Shown here: piece by piece, positions 1 to 5,029 of the stretch | How positions within the stretch are numbered: position 1 is the first letter of the stretch | Layout of the letters: each line of letters opens with the position of its first letter | Source of the DNA: a bacterium CG2_30_54_10 | GTDB taxonomy: Bacteria > Muiribacteriota > Ozemobacteria > Ozemobacterales > Ozemobacteraceae | Direction of reading: 5' to 3' | DNA length: 7,693 nucleotides | Assembly (NCBI GenBank): GCA_001872985.1 | Contig: MNYA01000141.1 | Span: 1-7,693, forward strand | Notes under the pieces: generated by a model | What the model saw: only the letters and a program-made list of their open reading frames with translations | Database searches by the model: none | What the model was told of the DNA's origin: nothing | Program-made: the position numbers and the translations under genes

Positions 1-2
1 AT

Positions 3-89
3 CCCCACATCCACACCCACACCCACGGCCTCGGCAACAACCGCGTGGCGGGGAAAATGTATCAGCTCAATGATCCGCGGGAAACATGA
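3..89 (+). CDS. Possible C-terminal end of an unrecognised plus-strand gene
   Basis: Plus frame 3 is open from the left edge to a TGA at 87-89. It reads as a His/Thr-rich stretch (alternating His and Thr) followed by GLGNNRVAGKMYQLNDPRET and the stop. The last 20 residues look like ordinary protein, and the next feature downstream on this strand is an intrinsic terminator, which fits a real gene end. The other two plus frames give low-quality translations. The reading is short, part of it is a simple CCACAC-type DNA repeat, and I cannot name a family. It could be noncoding. If real, the gene converges on rplI. Confidence 0.3.
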   Translation, partial: PHIHTHTHGLGNNRVAGKMYQLNDPRET

Positions 90-186
90 AAGCGAAACGG
101 AGGGCGCAAAGCGCCCGACTACGGGGCGAGAGACACGCAAATTGTATCCGCTCAAAAAGAAGGGGCATTAGCTGATTCTCAACATA

Positions 187-221
187 AAGCGAGATTCCTC
201 TCATATTCGCTCGGAATGGCA
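187..221. repeat. Degenerate copy of the GCGAGATTGC..TCGCAATGAC repeat
   Basis: This 35-nt stretch begins AAGCGAGATT and contains TTCGCTCG and AATG..CA. By eye it matches the cleaner copy at 6871-6903 at about 26 of 33 aligned positions, with a 2-nt gap. The better copy belongs to a palindromic intergenic repeat type (GTCATTGCGAGCGAAGCG... in the other orientation) that recurs in many bacterial genomes. Finding a decayed copy in a second intergenic region of the same window supports genome-wide dispersal. The match could be partly chance because the unit is low in complexity. Confidence 0.4.
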
Positions 222-325
222 AACGGCGCTGTCATTTCAACCGAAAGGGAGAAATCTCTCGCGCCGGGAATCATTGCCTTTCCCCGAATTATTGAGTAGA
301 TACCGCGAATTCAATTTGCGTATCG

Positions 326-363
326 AGAGGGGGCGCGTTCACGGACGCACGCCCCCTCTTTTT
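326..363 (+). terminator. Strong rho-independent terminator, plus orientation
   Basis: A perfect 10-bp stem AGAGGGGGCG (326-335) pairs with CGCCCCCTCT (350-359). Extra CGT/ACG pairing (336-338 with 345-347) sits above a small bulge, and TTTTT (359-363) follows. The T-tract is on the plus side, so it terminates rightward transcription, presumably from the gene ending at 89. In the minus direction the same hairpin lies about 20 nt past the rplI stop but lacks a T-tract. It may still slow or end the ribosomal-operon transcript, but that is inference. Confidence 0.75.
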
Positions 364-382
364 GAGAAGACGCGGGTAAATA

Positions 383-847
383 TCAGACGCTTGCCGGGGT
401 TTCCACATCAGGCAGAACGACGACCTTGATGGTTGCTTTAACTTCGCCGGAGAAGCGTACCACGACGTCATGCTGGCCGAGTTCTTTGATATGGTCGACG
501 ACGAGATCTTTTTTGTCGATTGTGATCCGTGAGGCGGCGAGGATTGCATCGGCAATCTCTGCGCTGGTGACGGAGCCGAACAGCCGACCTTTATCACCGG
601 CTTTCTTGGTGATGCGAATGGACAGACCTTCGATTTTTTCAGCCATCAGTTTGACGGCTTCCTTTTCCTTCAATTCCTTGCGTTTCCAGGAAACCTCGAC
701 CAGCTTGAGATTCCTTTGGGATCCTGGGGTAAAGGGAACAGCCAAGCTGCGGGGAAAAAGAAAATTTCGGGCGTAGCCTTCGGTAACCTTCCGGGAGTCG
801 CCCTTTTTGCCAACGTGGTCGATATCTTTGATCAAGAGTATTTGCAT
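383..847 (-). CDS. rplI: Large ribosomal subunit protein bL9
   Basis: This 154-residue protein is close to the usual length of bL9 (about 148-150). The N-terminal domain starts MQILLIKDIDHVGKKGD and continues KVTEGYARNFLFP, which is the bL9 signature region (Gly-rich turn, then GY-x2-NFL) that binds 23S rRNA near the L1 stalk. A Lys/Glu-rich helix at about 53-72 connects to the C-terminal domain (about 75-150, with KGRLFGSVT and the VV-rich final strand). The start is fixed by a perfect AGGAGG at 855-860, 7 nt upstream of the ATG. It is the last gene of the operon, 20 nt after the DUF2232 gene. The product sits on the 50S subunit and helps limit frameshifting and restrain neighbouring ribosomes. 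The tail after PDVE (TPASV) is slightly longer than usual. Confidence 0.97.
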   Translation of the reverse strand: MQILLIKDIDHVGKKGDSRKVTEGYARNFLFPRSLAVPFTPGSQRNLKLVEVSWKRKELKEKEAVKLMAEKIEGLSIRITKKAGDKGRLFGSVTSAEIADAILAASRITIDKKDLVVDHIKELGQHDVVVRFSGEVKATIKVVVLPDVETPASV

Positions 848-867
848 TGTTACTCCTCCTAATTGGT

Positions 868-1905
868 TTATTCGAAGAATGAGTCCTCGTTGTCGTCCCT
901 GTCGCTGCGGGGTTCCGGGGCCTTCGGAGTTTTAGGAGCCCGGAAATCGGCCCACACATCAATGATTCCAAGCCATACCAGCAAATTTGTAAGCAGGAGG
1001 GCAAGAAATGACAGCCCAATGCGATTCGGAGGACTGATTTTATAGGTGTCGAAGTAGAAGAACACGATCGACAACCCGACGATGAAATACAGGATCTTGC
1101 TGATTGCCAGACAGTTTGCGCCGATCGAGCGAAACAGATCCTGGATGCTTGCCGGTTCGAACATATCCGCCCCATAGAACATGAGCCACCCGCCTACGAA
1201 AAGCCAGATCAGATTCCATCCAAAACGCCAGGTGGGAAAAGACGGCAACGGCTCGACTGCCAGACCCAGGCCCAAACCCAGACGCGAGGCCATGAGGACG
1301 CCCCCGGCGTAGAAGACACCCAGCGATATCAGATGCCAGGCGAATATGAATGTCACCGGCACCAGAAGAATGAGAAAATCGATCCAGACCTTGGTGTGTT
1401 CGAGTAGCAGCTCCGCCGATTGAGAATCGGTTCCGTTCTGCTTTTGGAACTCGCGGATCTGGCCGGCAAAAACCTCTTTCTGCGCCACGAGGTGATTCTT
1501 TATACCCCAAAGTTGCGTTCCGCCCTCACCCAAGAGGGGCAGAACTCCCCAAAAGGCTGTCGAAATCAGTGTTGCCAGAAGTAGGGTTAGTCCAAGAGCA
1601 CGCATCGGAAGCAGCCGGGCTTTCAGAAGGCTTGCCAGAACCCCGGCTGGGATCATGACCAGCGGAATGAGAAGAACCGCGGCGCCCGTTCCGTTGAACC
1701 AACCGGTAAGACCCAAGGTCAGAAAGCCGTAGATCACGAACCAAACCCCGCCCCAGGCAAACCCGACAAGGAACGCGGGAAGCCCGGCCAAAGCCATCAG
1801 AACAGCACCCAGAAGGGGAAGCCTGCTTGCCAGAAAAAGCCCCGCCAGCGTCCACCCCGCCATGAGGGTGGTGCCGATGGTGCGTTGTCTCAGGGTTTGA
1901 AACAT
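868..1905 (-). CDS. DUF2232-family integral membrane protein
   Basis: This 345-residue, strongly hydrophobic protein has about eight or nine predicted membrane segments by eye: about 15-50 (two), 52-68, 75-93, 101-121, 175-205 (one or two), 230-246, 266-285 and 296-316. A soluble loop at about 126-172 carries a charged, Gln-rich helix. The C-terminus is cytoplasm-like, proline-rich then acidic (RSDRDDNEDSFFE). Size, hydropathy and above all position between rpsR and rplI match the DUF2232 proteins found in this operon in deltaproteobacteria. Their function is not established; resemblance to small-solute/ECF-type membrane components has been suggested for the wider group, and I cannot test that here. 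The ATG at 1903-1905 has a modest AGGAA element 7 nt upstream. A possible mini-ORF ends 9 nt before this start. Confidence 0.85.
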   Translation of the reverse strand: MFQTLRQRTIGTTLMAGWTLAGLFLASRLPLLGAVLMALAGLPAFLVGFAWGGVWFVIYGFLTLGLTGWFNGTGAAVLLIPLVMIPAGVLASLLKARLLPMRALGLTLLLATLISTAFWGVLPLLGEGGTQLWGIKNHLVAQKEVFAGQIREFQKQNGTDSQSAELLLEHTKVWIDFLILLVPVTFIFAWHLISLGVFYAGGVLMASRLGLGLGLAVEPLPSFPTWRFGWNLIWLFVGGWLMFYGADMFEPASIQDLFRSIGANCLAISKILYFIVGLSIVFFYFDTYKISPPNRIGLSFLALLLTNLLVWLGIIDVWADFRAPKTPKAPEPRSDRDDNEDSFFE

Positions 1906-1910
1906 CTACT

Positions 1911-1989
1911 ATTCCTAATCTCCGCCGGTCGGCCGGATCAGACTGTCAGCAGACCGCAAGGCAGTTGGCATTCGTGATCTCCGCCGATC
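1911..1989. repeat. Pair of 20-nt direct repeats in the rpsR-DUF2232 spacer
   Basis: Copy one is 1911-1930 (ATTCCTAATCTCCGCCGGTC) and copy two is 1970-1989 (ATTCGTGATCTCCGCCGATC). They match at 17 of 20 positions and lie 59 nt apart start to start. Read on the minus strand, each copy has a GGCGGAGAT element that resembles a ribosome-binding site. The upstream copy precedes the ATG of a mini-ORF and the downstream copy holds that ORF's stop, close to the DUF2232 start. A segmental duplication of the translation-start region would explain the arrangement. Confidence 0.6.
1915..1971 (-). CDS. Possible 18-codon upstream mini-ORF before DUF2232
   Basis: An ATG at 1971 is preceded by GGCGGAG with a spacing suitable for initiation. 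It opens an ORF reading MPTALRSADSLIRPTGGD that stops with TAG at 1915-1917, 9 nt before the DUF2232 ATG. Such an arrangement could couple translation of the membrane protein to a leader peptide. There is no run of a single amino acid that would suggest classical attenuation, and ORFs this short arise often by chance. The main support is the SD-like element and the tight placement inside an otherwise noncoding 102-nt spacer. Confidence 0.2.
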   Translation of the reverse strand: MPTALRSADSLIRPTGGD

Positions 1990-2000
1990 GAATCGTCTGG

Positions 2001-2024
2001 AAAACCTTTATGCCGCGGTAAAGG
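2001..2024 (-). terminator. Weak hairpin over the rpsR stop, possible attenuator
   Basis: On the minus strand CCTTTA pairs with TAAAGG around an 8-nt GC-rich loop (2005-2024), and TTTT follows immediately (2001-2004). The stem includes the rpsR stop codon. It is only 6 bp, A/T-rich, and the T-run is short, so full termination is unlikely. A partial reduction of DUF2232/rplI transcription, or protection of the rpsR mRNA end, is possible. Confidence 0.3.
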
Positions 2025-2265
2025 GGAGAAGAGCGATGTTGCGTGCTTTCTTGATCGCCCGTGTCAGCTCTTTCTGATGGCCGCAGCAGGTGCCGGTGGT
2101 GCGGCGGCTTACGATCTTGCCGCGATCGTTCACGAACCTGCGAAGACGGTTGGTGTCCTTGTAATCGATATACTGAACCTTGTCTTTGCAAAACTGGCAG
2201 ACCTTGCGATGCCGAGGCCGCTTGAATTCAGGCCTTGGATGAGATTCGGAAGGGGATGTTGTCAT
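2008..2265 (-). CDS. rpsR: Small ribosomal subunit protein bS18
   Basis: This 85-residue protein has the full bS18 core: [17 protein letters not shown] at about 21-37, then [20 protein letters not shown] and [20 protein letters not shown]. It binds the 30S platform as a heterodimer with bS6. Cys23, Cys26, Cys60 and His63 form a Cys-x2-Cys...Cys-x2-His set, so this is the zinc-ligand ('C+') form of S18. Many genomes carry a cysteine-free paralogue for zinc limitation; none is visible here. The N-terminus has a short Ser/Pro-rich extension. AAGGAG at 2275-2280, 9 nt before the ATG, supports the start. It lies 45 nt after ssb and shares the operon with its partner gene rpsF. Confidence 0.97.
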   Translation of the reverse strand: MTTSPSESHPRPEFKRPRHRKVCQFCKDKVQYIDYKDTNRLRRFVNDRGKIVSRRTTGTCCGHQKELTRAIKKARNIALLPFTAA

Positions 2266-2310
2266 TTTTAGCTACTCCTTTTGAGCTTGTAACAGATGTG
2301 GGGACAGGCT

Positions 2311-2844
2311 TCAGAACGGAACATTATTGCCGTCATCGCCGCCATCGCCGGCGTTGCCGGCGCTGCCGCCGCCGCCGCCGCCGCTACTGCCGCTACTGCT
2401 ACCATGCGGAGCGTTTGCGTCGGTGTCAGCGAAATTTGGAGCGCCGTCAGGGATCCCGTCTTCCCCGCCGCCGCTCCGGCCGCCGGAACCGCCGGCGCCG
2501 CCTCCGCCGTCCCGTGAACCCAGAAATTGAACGTTATCGGCAATGATTTCGGTGATGTTACGTTTTTGCTTATCCTGGGTTTCGTAGCTGCGGTTCTGTA
2601 GCCTGCCTTCGATATGGACCGAGCGGCCCTTTGTCAAAAACTTGCTGCAGTTTTCGCCGGATTTTCCCCACACGACAATGTTGAAGAAATTGACATCTTT
2701 TTTGAACTCTCCGTCAGAACCCTTGTACTGGTGGTTCACCGCGATACCGAATTTGGCGACCGCGGTCCCCTGAGGGGTGAAACGGAGCTCTGGATCCCGG
2801 GTCAGGTTCCCGATGAGGAATACTTTGTTCAGGTTCGCTGACAT
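2311..2844 (-). CDS. ssb: Single-stranded DNA-binding protein
   Basis: This 177-residue protein has an N-terminal OB-fold at about 1-110. It opens with NKVFLIGNLTRDPELR and contains FNIVVWGKSGENCSKFLTKG and VHIEGRLQNRSYE, all typical of bacterial SSB, which coats ssDNA as a tetramer in replication, recombination and repair. Residues 111-172 are a disordered Gly/Ser-rich linker, including six consecutive glycines (155-160) encoded by a (GGC)6 run. The last residues are GGDDGNNVPF: the VPF tip that docks partner proteins is kept, but Asn-Asn replaces the usual Asp-Asp just before it. The gene sits 11 nt after rpsF with only a weak GGGTG-like SD overlapping the rpsF end, which suggests translational coupling. 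The order rpsF-ssb-rpsR is conserved in many phyla. Confidence 0.97.
   Translation of the reverse strand: MSANLNKVFLIGNLTRDPELRFTPQGTAVAKFGIAVNHQYKGSDGEFKKDVNFFNIVVWGKSGENCSKFLTKGRSVHIEGRLQNRSYETQDKQKRNITEIIADNVQFLGSRDGGGGAGGSGGRSGGGEDGIPDGAPNFADTDANAPHGSSSGSSGGGGGGSAGNAGDGGDDGNNVPF
2365..2400. repeat. Trinucleotide and 9-mer repeats encoding the SSB linker
   Basis: A (GCC)6 run at 2365-2382 is followed by two near-identical 9-mers, GCTACTGCC and GCTACTGCT (2383-2400). On the coding (minus) strand these give Ser/Gly repeats then polyglycine in the disordered linker of SSB. Unit lengths are multiples of three, so slippage would change linker length without breaking the frame. Confidence 0.8.
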
Positions 2845-2855
2845 GCTTGCACCCG

Positions 2856-3143
2856 TTACTGGACGCGGGACGTCGTCAGAAAGCGGAGAATGTTCTGATT
2901 GATCAGGTAGAAGCGCTCCAGCTCACGCAGATCGTTGCCGACGCCCTTGAACTCGATCAGGACGTAATAGCCTTCGGTCTGCTTTTCGACCCGATAGGCC
3001 AACGGCCGTTTGCCCCAGCGATGGACTCTCTCGACCTGGCCGCCGTAGCGCCCTATTGCGCCTTCGACCTTGGTGATGATTCCGTCAAGGGCTTCTTCCG
3101 AAATGTTGGGTTCAGTAAAGAACAGCGTCTCATATGGTCTCAC
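2856..3143 (-). CDS. rpsF: Small ribosomal subunit protein bS6
   Basis: This 95-residue protein begins MRPYETLFFTEPNISEE, the classic bS6 opening. It also has the conserved GGQVERVHRWGKRPLAYRV strand-turn region and the EGYYVLIEF strand, giving the ferredoxin-like fold that pairs with bS18 on the 30S platform. It lacks the long acidic C-terminal tail of some proteobacterial S6 proteins and ends LTTSRVQ, close to the minimal family length. The start is GTG: it gives the exact family N-terminus, and GGGAGG (3155-3160) lies 11 nt upstream, a little farther than ideal. It is the first gene of the operon, after a 141-nt spacer that holds a candidate promoter and structured leader. Confidence 0.97.
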   Translation of the reverse strand: MRPYETLFFTEPNISEEALDGIITKVEGAIGRYGGQVERVHRWGKRPLAYRVEKQTEGYYVLIEFKGVGNDLRELERFYLINQNILRFLTTSRVQ

Positions 3144-3213
3144 TTTATAAAATGCCTCCCTTCGGCTTTAATTCACAGCCCGCGCCTGACCAGGAACGCG
3201 AGCAGGTGAGGTA
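3144..3213 (-). promoter_or_regulatory. rpsF 5' leader, candidate S6:S18 autoregulatory RNA
   Basis: The roughly 70-nt leader holds a good hairpin: GCTCGCG (3197-3203) pairs over 7 bp with CGCGGGC (3178-3184), including one G-U. A 2-nt bulge, a further 3 bp and a GGTC tetraloop lie above it. Downstream is a CCG (3163-3165) just before the GGGAGG SD. In several bacteria an S6:S18 complex represses its own mRNA by binding an rpsF leader with a conserved CCG presented in a structured context. The pieces are present here, but I did not match the published consensus, so this is inference from gene context and visible structure. Confidence 0.35.
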
Positions 3214-3219
3214 CCCTGC

Positions 3220-3248
3220 AGCGTATCACGATTCAAACAGTAAATCAA
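3220..3248 (-). promoter_or_regulatory. Candidate sigma-70-type promoter for the rpsF operon
   Basis: On the minus strand TTGATT (3243-3248) is separated by exactly 17 nt from TACGCT (3220-3225). The -35 element is good; the -10 matches only 3 of 6 consensus positions, though it retains the first two bases and the final T. Initiation would fall near 3213, about 70 nt before the rpsF GTG. The spacing and the location in the only sizable gap between gspM and rpsF support it. Confidence 0.4.
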
Positions 3249-3252
3249 GAGC

Positions 3253-3279
3253 TTTAAAAACAGAGTTTTAAAAGAGAGT
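3253..3279. repeat. Tandem 14/13-nt repeat between gspM and rpsF
   Basis: TTTAAAAACAGAGT (3253-3266) is followed directly by TTTAAAAGAGAGT (3267-3279), two nearly identical units. On the minus strand it lies just past the gspM stop and just upstream of the rpsF promoter. It is A/T-rich, as an UP-like element would be, and can form short T-flanked stems, but neither role is clear. Confidence 0.6.
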
Positions 3280-3284
3280 TTCGA

Positions 3285-3803
3285 TCAGGGATGCGGCGGC
3301 TCCCAGAGGAGGAGGGAGCCGTCCAAACCGGAATTTTCCCGGGAGCGGGAAAGCTCCCAGTGGGCAACGGCAATTGGGGATCCGGCAAGGATTTCGAAAA
3401 CTTTCCATGTTTCGGGGAGGCTCATGTTTTGAAACCTGATTTCGGCGGCGGGATACTGTCCACCTTGAAAAACAAGACTTTGTCGGTGAATTGTAGGGCG
3501 AGAACGAGCCTCTGGAATCGTTTTAAGGAGAGCCTCCAGATCGGCCAGGATGGCGGGGGAAGTCTTGAAATCGCCGGGTTTTCCGCGGGCAAGAAATTCG
3601 CGAGCCCGGCTCAAAAGTCCGGAAAGTTGTCGCTGTTGATTGTTCAGAACAACGTTGGCGCGGGACAACGCTTCCCGGCGGTCCAGCATGGGTCTGGTGA
3701 CAGCCCACCATCCGACGATCAGGGGAGCAACGATCGCAAGCAACAAGACTGCTCGCCTGTCCCTTGGCGCCAGGCGTTTCCACCACTCGCTCAGTCGCGC
3801 CAT
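3285..3803 (-). CDS. gspM: Type II secretion system protein M-like (GspM)
   Basis: This 172-residue protein has the GspM layout: a short basic cytoplasmic start (MARLSEWWKRLAPRDRRA), one membrane segment at about 18-36, a helical/coiled region at about 37-75 (REALSRANVVLNNQQRQLSGLL), then a small periplasmic domain (about 85-170) of the ferredoxin-like kind. GspM pairs with GspL in the inner-membrane assembly platform that links the GspE ATPase to the pseudopilus. The ATG lies inside the end of gspL (13-nt overlap) and has GAGGGA upstream. The GspL-GspM pair is the strongest evidence. PilO-type proteins share the same architecture, and GspM sequences are poorly conserved, so the exact name is less sure than the role. 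Confidence 0.75.
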   Translation of the reverse strand: MARLSEWWKRLAPRDRRAVLLLAIVAPLIVGWWAVTRPMLDRREALSRANVVLNNQQRQLSGLLSRAREFLARGKPGDFKTSPAILADLEALLKTIPEARSRPTIHRQSLVFQGGQYPAAEIRFQNMSLPETWKVFEILAGSPIAVAHWELSRSRENSGLDGSLLLWEPPHP

Positions 3804-5029
3804 GTTCCCTCGATTTTAAACCTGATTCCCGTCAGATTCTGTGGATTCGCGGAAATGGGCTGGGAATCCCCGATCCGGACTTTGGCCACCATTGGGGAGG
3901 CGTTCAGATCGCGAAAAATCTTATCGATCGTTGCAAATTCGGAGGCAACGCCGGTGATCTGCCAACCGTCCTGGTCGGACAGGACTTTTTCAAGAACGGT
4001 TCGCCCGGCCAGCGTTCGGGAAAGAAGGGATGTCCAGGAAATCCAGGGAATTTTGGGAACACGGAAATTCTCTGCTGATTGGCTTTCGAGGTTCAGAAGC
4101 AGCCGTTGAGTCTGGCTGATCGGCTCGACCGACTTCTGATCATGAAAAGTCGCCTCAAATTCCTTAGTCATCGAGCCCACCAAGCGGGTTCGGTGTTCCT
4201 CGAAAAGGCGGCACTCCCAAAAGAGAAAGATATGGAAAAATACAATCACCGCGATCAGCAATGCGGAAACCGCTTGCGCCGCAGTTTTGAGAAAACCCTC
4301 GCGGCGAAACTCGCGCCATTTTGAGAGGTCGGCGCCGGAAAGGTTTTCGAGCATTCCTGCCAGGATTTCACGCATTTCCTTTCCGTGGTCGGCCAACTTG
4401 TAAACCGTTCGGTCTTTGGGGAGCGGATGGCGTGCCACCACATCGAGAGGAAGGCCCCGACCGGCGGGAATGCATCGTTCGAACACGCCTCCCTCACCGA
4501 AAACCAGCAATCCCGAGGAACATGGACTCTCGTAGAAAATGGCCATGGATTCTTTGCCGTTTGGAATCAAAAAAACGTCGGGAATAGCCAAGCGCCAGGG
4601 TTGGGGGGAATCATTCCTGGAACGCAAGGCTTGGGCTGGAAAAGCAAGCCCGCAGATCGTAAAATCGGTTTTTGGAGAAGCTGCCGACGGCAAACCCGCA
4701 TTTGGCGCTGACGGGCCATCTTCAGTTTGCGGTTGGTCTTCGGGGTAGCTGACCCAGGAAAAATGCCAGTCAGGGGTTACGTGGGCGAAAACCTCCAAGA
4801 CCATCTGGGGAAGAACTTTTCTTACCTTCGACACATCATCGAACGGGAGTGTGATGCGAAAAGGCAGCCCCTCAGCCGCAGGCAGAATCAGTATTTCGTC
4901 GCATCCGATATCGACCGGAGGCTTTCCCTTATCTTCGGAATCGAGAGACGAAAGCTCTCCGGCCTCGGACAAGGAATATCTCCGAATTCCTGAAGGCCCC
5001 GGAAAAACCAGTCGGAACAAACCTTTCAC
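3791..5029 (-). CDS. gspL: Type II secretion system protein L-like (GspL)
   Basis: This 412-residue protein has the bitopic GspL layout. A cytoplasmic actin-like domain spans about 1-240; it includes EILILPAAEGLPFRITLPFDD and KVRKVLPQMVLEV, resembling the GspL stretch in which a phrase such as 'ALPFALED' recurs. A membrane segment follows at about 249-271, then a periplasmic linker and a small ferredoxin-like domain at about 335-412. GspL recruits the GspE ATPase and binds GspM. The start is GTG at 5027-5029, forming a GTGA overlap with the stop of the upstream ATPase gene, and no strong SD is visible, so it probably depends on coupled translation. Residues 95-122 look like a low-complexity Pro/Ser/Glu insert. 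gspK and the rest of the operon are not visible upstream. Confidence 0.75.
   Translation of the reverse strand: MKGLFRLVFPGPSGIRRYSLSEAGELSSLDSEDKGKPPVDIGCDEILILPAAEGLPFRITLPFDDVSKVRKVLPQMVLEVFAHVTPDWHFSWVSYPEDQPQTEDGPSAPNAGLPSAASPKTDFTICGLAFPAQALRSRNDSPQPWRLAIPDVFLIPNGKESMAIFYESPCSSGLLVFGEGGVFERCIPAGRGLPLDVVARHPLPKDRTVYKLADHGKEMREILAGMLENLSGADLSKWREFRREGFLKTAAQAVSALLIAVIVFFHIFLFWECRLFEEHRTRLVGSMTKEFEATFHDQKSVEPISQTQRLLLNLESQSAENFRVPKIPWISWTSLLSRTLAGRTVLEKVLSDQDGWQITGVASEFATIDKIFRDLNASPMVAKVRIGDSQPISANPQNLTGIRFKIEGTWRD

Larger units (their letters stand above)
90..382. other. Convergent intergenic region with hairpins
   Basis: There is no convincing ORF here. It contains a perfect 6-bp hairpin with an AAA loop at 102-116 (GGGCGC/GCGCCC, no T-tract), a degenerate copy of a palindromic intergenic repeat at 187-221, and a 10-nt inverted repeat ACGCAAATTG (135-144) matched by its complement at 312-321. 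A strong terminator hairpin lies at 326-363. In many related genomes dnaB follows rplI. Here no minus-strand gene follows rplI within the visible 382 nt, and the neighbour appears to be on the opposite strand. Confidence 0.6.

Noticed and set aside
9..26. CCACAC-type repeat as a CRISPR or telomere-like array
   Set aside because: It is a short simple repeat of under 20 nt without spacers, probably encoding alternating His/Thr.
102..116. 6-bp GC hairpin as a terminator
   Set aside because: No T-tract follows on either strand; the stem alone is not enough.
639..1510. Minus-strand ORFs in other frames across rplI and DUF2232
   Set aside because: They overlap two strong genes in alternative frames, are rich in Arg/Ser/Pro as out-of-frame translations are, and show no motifs.
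2296..2517. Alanine-rich plus-strand ORF opposite ssb
   Set aside because: The poly-Ala comes from the (GCC)n repeat that encodes the Gly/Ser linker on the other strand.
3291..4109. 272-codon plus-strand ORF opposite gspM/gspL
   Set aside because: It is fully antisense to two well-supported overlapping genes, has no recognisable domain, and its composition follows from the codon pattern of the real strand.
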